This document shows positions 14,754 through 18,013 of a stretch of DNA of 18,013 nt, piece after piece. This DNA comes from CAYJAB01 sp964368305. GTDB lineage: Bacteria; Bacillota_I; Bacilli_A; Erysipelotrichales; Erysipelotrichaceae. The stretch spans positions 1 through 18,013 of the forward strand of contig CAYJAB010000022.1 of assembly GCA_964368305.1 (NCBI GenBank), given 5' to 3'. Below the pieces are notes generated by a model. The model had not been told where the DNA came from, did no database searches, and saw only the letters and a list, made by a program, of their open reading frames with translations. The translations under genes and the position numbers were made by a program. How positions within the stretch are numbered: the first letter of the stretch is position 1; every line of letters begins with the position of its first letter.

Positions 14754-15313
14754 GGATAATTGCGGGGGAGTTTCGCTCACGTGTTATAAAAACATTGCAA
14801 GGAGATCAAACACGTCCAACACAAGATAAGATTAAAGAAGCGATTTTCAGTCGTATTGGTCCTTATTTTGATGGGGGATGTGGCTTAGATTTATTTGCGG
14901 GAAGTGGAGCAGTTGGACTTGAAGCACGCTCGCGTGGTTTGGATAAAGTGTATTTTTCTGATGTAAATTATCCTGCGGTTCAAATTATTAAGGAAAATAT
15001 ATCAATATTAAAAGTATCTGATCAATGTGAAGTCTTTAAATTAGATGCTATGCTTATGTTAAAGAAGATGAAAGAATTAAATGTAAAACTTGATTTTGTC
15101 TTTATTGATCCTCCTTATAAGTTAAAACAAGTGGATGAGATTTTAAAATTACTTGTTGAATATGACTTATTAAACGAATATGCAGATGTTGTATGTGAGA
15201 GTTTAAAAGAGGATACATATGAAGATGCATATGATTTACTTACAAAAACAAAAGAAACCATTTATGGAATCACTAAAATTACATATTACAAAAATAAAAA
15301 GGAGAGTATATGA
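14750..15313 (+). CDS. rsmD: 16S rRNA (guanine966-N2)-methyltransferase
   Basis: A 187-residue methyltransferase of normal family length that methylates G966 of 16S rRNA using S-adenosylmethionine. The N-terminal RIIAGEFRSR and TRPTQDKIKEAIF are typical; motif I LDLFAGSGAVGLEA (46-59) binds the cofactor, and DPPY (120-123) is the N2-guanine catalytic motif. AAAGGAG at 14736-14742 lies seven bases before the ATG, which overlaps the ftsW stop (ATGA). Its own stop overlaps the coaD start the same way. rsmD-coaD is a widely conserved pair. Confidence 0.95.
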   Translation: MRIIAGEFRSRVIKTLQGDQTRPTQDKIKEAIFSRIGPYFDGGCGLDLFAGSGAVGLEARSRGLDKVYFSDVNYPAVQIIKENISILKVSDQCEVFKLDAMLMLKKMKELNVKLDFVFIDPPYKLKQVDEILKLLVEYDLLNEYADVVCESLKEDTYEDAYDLLTKTKETIYGITKITYYKNKKESI

Positions 15314-15792
15314 AAAAAGCTGTATATCCAGGGTCGTTTGATCCACCTACAAAAGGACATTTAGATATAATAGAAAGATCTCATAAGCTTTTTGATGAAT
15401 TGTATGTAGTCATTATGAAAAATCCAGCAAAAACAGCGACTTTTACTGAGTTGCAAAGAGAGGCGATGTTAAAGACGCTGACAAGTCAATTTTCAAATGT
15501 AAAAGTGATTGTTGGGAGTGGGCTAACGGTAAATGTTGCTAAAGCATATAATGCACAATATTTAATTCGTGGAGTACGTGCGGTAACGGATTATGATTTT
15601 GAACTTCAACAGGCTACAGCGAATATGATGCTTGCGCCTGATATAGAGACACTGTTTTTTCTAACACGTCCTGAAAATTCATTTTTATCATCCTCTGCTG
15701 CAAAACAAATAGCAATGAACGATGGGGATTTAACAGGATTTATTCCTAAAGAAATAATAGAGGATGTTAAAAAGAAATTTATTGTTAAATAA
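15310..15792 (+). CDS. coaD: Phosphopantetheine adenylyltransferase
   Basis: This enzyme makes dephospho-CoA from 4'-phosphopantetheine and ATP, the penultimate step of CoA synthesis. The 160-residue length is typical. AVYPGSFDPPTKGHLDII contains the TxGH nucleotidyltransferase motif (14-17); RGVRAVTDYDFELQ binds substrate, and FLSSSAAKQIA is the second nucleotide-binding motif near the C-terminus. AAGGAGAG lies shortly before the ATG, which overlaps rsmD by four bases. It closes the ftsW-rsmD-coaD unit at a terminator. Confidence 0.97.
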   Translation: MKKAVYPGSFDPPTKGHLDIIERSHKLFDELYVVIMKNPAKTATFTELQREAMLKTLTSQFSNVKVIVGSGLTVNVAKAYNAQYLIRGVRAVTDYDFELQQATANMMLAPDIETLFFLTRPENSFLSSSAAKQIAMNDGDLTGFIPKEIIEDVKKKFIVK

Positions 15793-15820
15793 GACTAGAC
15801 ATAAGTGTAGTCTTTTTTTT
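15791..15820 (+). terminator. Terminator after coaD
   Basis: AAGACTA (15791-15797) pairs with TAGTCTT (15808-15814), with two more pairs inside after one mismatch, and an eight-T run ends the element. It begins in the coaD stop codon and ends ten bases before the first CIRCE. Confidence 0.85.
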
Positions 15821-15829
15821 ATGTGTTTT

Positions 15830-15856
15830 TTAGCACTTAAGTGTTGACAGTGCTAA
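15830..15856 (+). promoter_or_regulatory. CIRCE operator 1 (HrcA site)
   Basis: TTAGCACTT-N9-CAGTGCTAA matches the CIRCE consensus TTAGCACTC-N9-GAGTGCTAA except at the two innermost positions. It contains the promoter -35 (15844-15849), so HrcA bound here would block RNA polymerase. Confidence 0.92.
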
Positions 15857-15872
15857 AAAGATAGTATATGAT
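15844..15872 (+). promoter_or_regulatory. hrcA operon promoter
   Basis: A perfect TTGACA -35 (15844-15849) and TATGAT -10 (15867-15872) are 17 bases apart. This strong sigma-A-type promoter starts near 15879, between and within the two CIRCE elements. Confidence 0.88.
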
Positions 15873-15873
15873 A

Positions 15874-15900
15874 TTAGCAGCCAAGATATTAGAGTGCTAA
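15874..15900 (+). promoter_or_regulatory. CIRCE operator 2 (HrcA site)
   Basis: TTAGCAGCC-N9-GAGTGCTAA: the right half is a perfect CIRCE half-site and the left half matches at seven of nine positions, with the exact nine-base spacer. It covers the transcription start and abuts the ribosome binding site AAAGGAGGA (15899-15907). Confidence 0.8.
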
Positions 15901-15914
15901 AGGAGGAAGAATAA

Positions 15915-16931
15915 ATGCTTACAAAAAGAAAAATTGAGATATTTAAAGCGATTGTTGAAGAATTTATTCAAACTGCTGAACCTGCGGGCTCTAAGACATT
16001 AATGGAGAAATATGGATTGCCTTATTCATCTGCGACAATTCGTAATGAAATGATTCAACTTGAAGAATTAGGGTTAATTGAAAAAACACATATTTCAAGT
16101 GGTAGAGTTCCATCTACATCTGGCTATCGCTTTTATGTAGAGCATTTGATGGAGAAAACAATAGAAGAAGAATTCTCAATTGCTGTTCAATCGATTTTTG
16201 ATGAAAAATCTTCAAGTAGTGAAGATATCATAAGAAAAACATGTGATATTTTATCAAGTATGACAAATATGACATCACTTGTGCTTGGACCTGACGCACA
16301 TGCGCAAAGGTTAAAACACATTCAAGTGTTTCCGATTGATGAGACAAGTGCAGTTGCTGTATTTATTACAGATAGTGGTCATACAGAAAATCGCGTGTTT
16401 CAATTTCCTGAGACAATTTCTAGTAAAGATATCCAAACATGTCTTGATATCTTAAATAAAAGATTAACTGGAACAGTAATTAGTGAAGTCGTTGAGAAAA
16501 TGCATTCTATAAAACCATTATTAAAAGCAAGTATTGAAAGATCAGAAATTTTATTTCAAGCTTTCATGAGTGCATTTATGAAAATAGCAAATGAGAATAT
16601 ATATTATAGTGGTCAAAATAATTTACTATATCAACCAGAATTTGCGGATGTTGAAAAAATAAAGAAATTGATGTTGATGTTGGAAGATAGTCAAGTATGG
16701 CGTGATATTTCACTAGGTAAAGCAGAGATGATTTTGAAAACAGATGAACGTTCTCAACTTGTTTGGTTGAATGATGTAGCGGTTGTTTCAAGTACATTTA
16801 AATTAGGAAACAATGAAGAAGCGCAATTAATGCTTGTTGGTCCATCACGTATGGAATACAACAAGGTTGTAAGTCTTATTCAATATTTGGCAGATTGTCT
16901 TGAAACAATGTATAAAAAGGGAGGTCTATGA
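15915..16931 (+). CDS. hrcA: Heat-inducible transcription repressor HrcA
   Basis: A 338-residue repressor of class I heat-shock genes that binds CIRCE and is kept active by GroEL. The N-terminal winged helix contains the recognition motif SSATIRNEM (about residues 35-43) and HISSGRVPSTSGYRFYV, a strongly conserved segment. A GAF-like middle domain and dimerisation region follow (VSSTFKLGNNEEAQLMLVGPSRMEY). It heads its own operon under two CIRCE sites, so it represses itself; the groESL operon is not in the window. AAAGGAGGA lies seven bases before ATG. Confidence 0.97.
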   Translation: MLTKRKIEIFKAIVEEFIQTAEPAGSKTLMEKYGLPYSSATIRNEMIQLEELGLIEKTHISSGRVPSTSGYRFYVEHLMEKTIEEEFSIAVQSIFDEKSSSSEDIIRKTCDILSSMTNMTSLVLGPDAHAQRLKHIQVFPIDETSAVAVFITDSGHTENRVFQFPETISSKDIQTCLDILNKRLTGTVISEVVEKMHSIKPLLKASIERSEILFQAFMSAFMKIANENIYYSGQNNLLYQPEFADVEKIKKLMLMLEDSQVWRDISLGKAEMILKTDERSQLVWLNDVAVVSSTFKLGNNEEAQLMLVGPSRMEYNKVVSLIQYLADCLETMYKKGGL

Positions 16932-17467
16932 TGGAAAAGGAAATAAAAGAAGAAGTGAATGAAAACACTGAAGAAGTTATTGAAGAGTGTGAAGTTGTTG
17001 AAGAAAAAACAAAGGAAGAAATTTTAGAAGAAAAAATTATCACGCTTGAACAGCAACTTGCAGAATCAAAAAATTTATATTTTAAAGCGTATGCAGATGC
17101 GGAAAACACTAAAAAAAGATTGGAGCAAGATTTTGCGCAATCAAATAAATATCGTTTACAGCATTTTGCACTTGAGATTTTACCAGCGATTGATAATTTC
17201 GAAAGAGCAATTGGTACAATGGATGAAAGTGATCCAAATAAAAAAGGAATCGAAATGATTCACAGTCAGATTCTTACAGCACTAAACAAAGAAGGTGTTG
17301 AGGAAATAGATGCATTGGATAAACCGTTTGACCCAAATTTCCACCATGCAATTATGATGGAAGTGGTTGAAGGTAAAGATGCGAACATCGTAGTAGAAGT
17401 TCTACAAAAAGGTTATAAAATTAAAGACCGCATATTGAGAGCGTCACTTGTTAAAGTGAGCGAATAG
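16928..17467 (+). CDS. grpE: Nucleotide exchange factor GrpE
   Basis: A 179-residue co-chaperone that drives ADP release from DnaK. The first 35 residues are extremely acidic and disordered-looking, followed by a long dimeric coiled coil (EEKIITLEQQLAESKNLYFKAYADAENTKKR) and the family signature in LPAIDNFERAI; the C-terminal beta domain includes PNFHHAIMM and VLQKGYKIKDRILRASLVKV. Two ATGs lie in tandem at 16928 and 16931; the second stands six bases from GGGAGG and may be the true start. It overlaps the hrcA stop, and dnaK follows after 12 bases. Confidence 0.97.
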   Translation: MMEKEIKEEVNENTEEVIEECEVVEEKTKEEILEEKIITLEQQLAESKNLYFKAYADAENTKKRLEQDFAQSNKYRLQHFALEILPAIDNFERAIGTMDESDPNKKGIEMIHSQILTALNKEGVEEIDALDKPFDPNFHHAIMMEVVEGKDANIVVEVLQKGYKIKDRILRASLVKVSE

Positions 17468-17479
17468 GAGGAAAGAAAT

Positions 17480-18013
17480 ATGAGCAAAATTATTGGTATT
17501 GACTTAGGTACAACAAATTCATGTGTTGCAGTAATGGAAGGGAATGAAGCCCGCGTTATTACAAATCCAGAAGGAAATAGAACAACACCTTCAGTTGTAG
17601 CATTTAAAAATGGTGAAAAAATTGTTGGGGATGCTGCAAAGCGTCAAGTAGTAACAAATAAAGAATCAGCGATTTCTGTTAAACGTTTAATGGGATCAAA
17701 TGAAAAAGTTACTTTAGAAGGAAAAGAATATACACCGCAAGAAATTAGTGCAATGATTCTTCAGTATATTAAAGGATATGCTGAGGCATATTTAGGAGAA
17801 CCAGTTACTAAAGCTGTAATTACAGTTCCAGCATACTTTAACGATTCACAACGTCAAGCTACAAAAGATGCAGGGCGTATTGCAGGACTTGAAGTAGAAC
17901 GTATTATTAATGAACCAACTGCTGCTGCGTTAGCGTTTGGTATTGATAAAACAGATAAAGAACAAAAAGTATTAGTATATGACTTAGGAGGAGGAACATT
18001 TGATGTTTCGATT
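17480..18013 (+). CDS. dnaK: Chaperone protein DnaK (Hsp70), N-terminal part
   Basis: The first 178 codons of Hsp70, cut by the window edge. The nucleotide-binding domain starts MSKIIGIDLGTTNSCVAVME, with phosphate loop 1 IGIDLGTTNS; ITVPAYFNDSQRQATKDAG and INEPTAAALAFG are conserved, and the second phosphate motif DLGGGTFDVSI ends the window. The spacing around residues 75-95 shows the shorter Gram-positive form without the insertion found in proteobacterial DnaK. AGGAGG at 17466-17471 overlaps the grpE stop and precedes ATG by eight bases. It belongs to the CIRCE-controlled hrcA operon; dnaJ is expected next but is outside the window. Confidence 0.98.
   Translation, partial: MSKIIGIDLGTTNSCVAVMEGNEARVITNPEGNRTTPSVVAFKNGEKIVGDAAKRQVVTNKESAISVKRLMGSNEKVTLEGKEYTPQEISAMILQYIKGYAEAYLGEPVTKAVITVPAYFNDSQRQATKDAGRIAGLEVERIINEPTAAALAFGIDKTDKEQKVLVYDLGGGTFDVSI

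Noticed and set aside
15874..15900. Second hairpin read as a terminator
   Set aside because: No T tract follows, and the right arm is a perfect CIRCE half-site at the exact spacing.
16576..17258. Frames overlapping hrcA and grpE on both strands
   Set aside because: Shadows of well-conserved heat-shock genes.
1..18013. Search for CRISPR arrays, mobile elements, tRNA genes and toxin-antitoxin or defence cassettes
   Set aside because: No spaced repeat array, transposase, integrase, tRNA-like cloverleaf or recognisable defence gene was seen on either strand by reading.

Overview
The window is AT-rich, densely packed chromosomal DNA from a low-GC Gram-positive bacterium. Strong AAGGAGG-type ribosome binding sites, TGn-extended -10 boxes, CIRCE/HrcA control, RNase J, a Gram-positive type II peptide deformylase and an ECF-type S component all fit Firmicutes. 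The gene set and the F420-ligase-like tail at the left edge suggest the Erysipelotrichia, but that placement is inference. I see no phage, insertion sequence, CRISPR array, tRNA or rRNA. Most of the window is housekeeping; no gap exceeds about 130 bases.

Left accessory part (1-5420): the 3' end of a coenzyme F420:L-glutamate ligase-like gene ends at a terminator. A PadR-family repressor (minus) then diverges from a three-gene operon: a FetA-like ATPase, a FetB-like permease and a tiny cysteine-rich protein. The PadR and fetA promoters overlap around one shared -10 region beside two inverted repeats, which suggests PadR controls both directions. Next come a large GH9 lipoprotein and, convergent with it across a bidirectional terminator, a SIS-domain phosphosugar-binding protein.

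Central core (5500-11020, all plus): fmt with an overlapping ECF S component; lepA, a MazG-like NTP pyrophosphohydrolase and hemW; rpsO behind a leader that is probably an S15 autoregulatory RNA; and a small four-helix membrane protein of unknown role.

Right core (11040-18013): def and rnjA form a minus-strand operon. Divergent from it, ftsW-rsmD-coaD overlap by ATGA junctions. The window ends in the heat-shock operon hrcA-grpE-dnaK, driven by a near-consensus promoter with two tandem CIRCE operators; dnaK runs off the edge. In Bacillus hemW is directly followed by hrcA; here about 5.7 kb lies between them.

No clearly new multi-gene system is evident. The best leads are the PadR-FetAB-cysteine-rich operon with its shared promoter, an apparent Asp-to-Asn change at the expected catalytic position of the FtsW-like protein, the rpsO leader, and the solitary GH9 lipoprotein.
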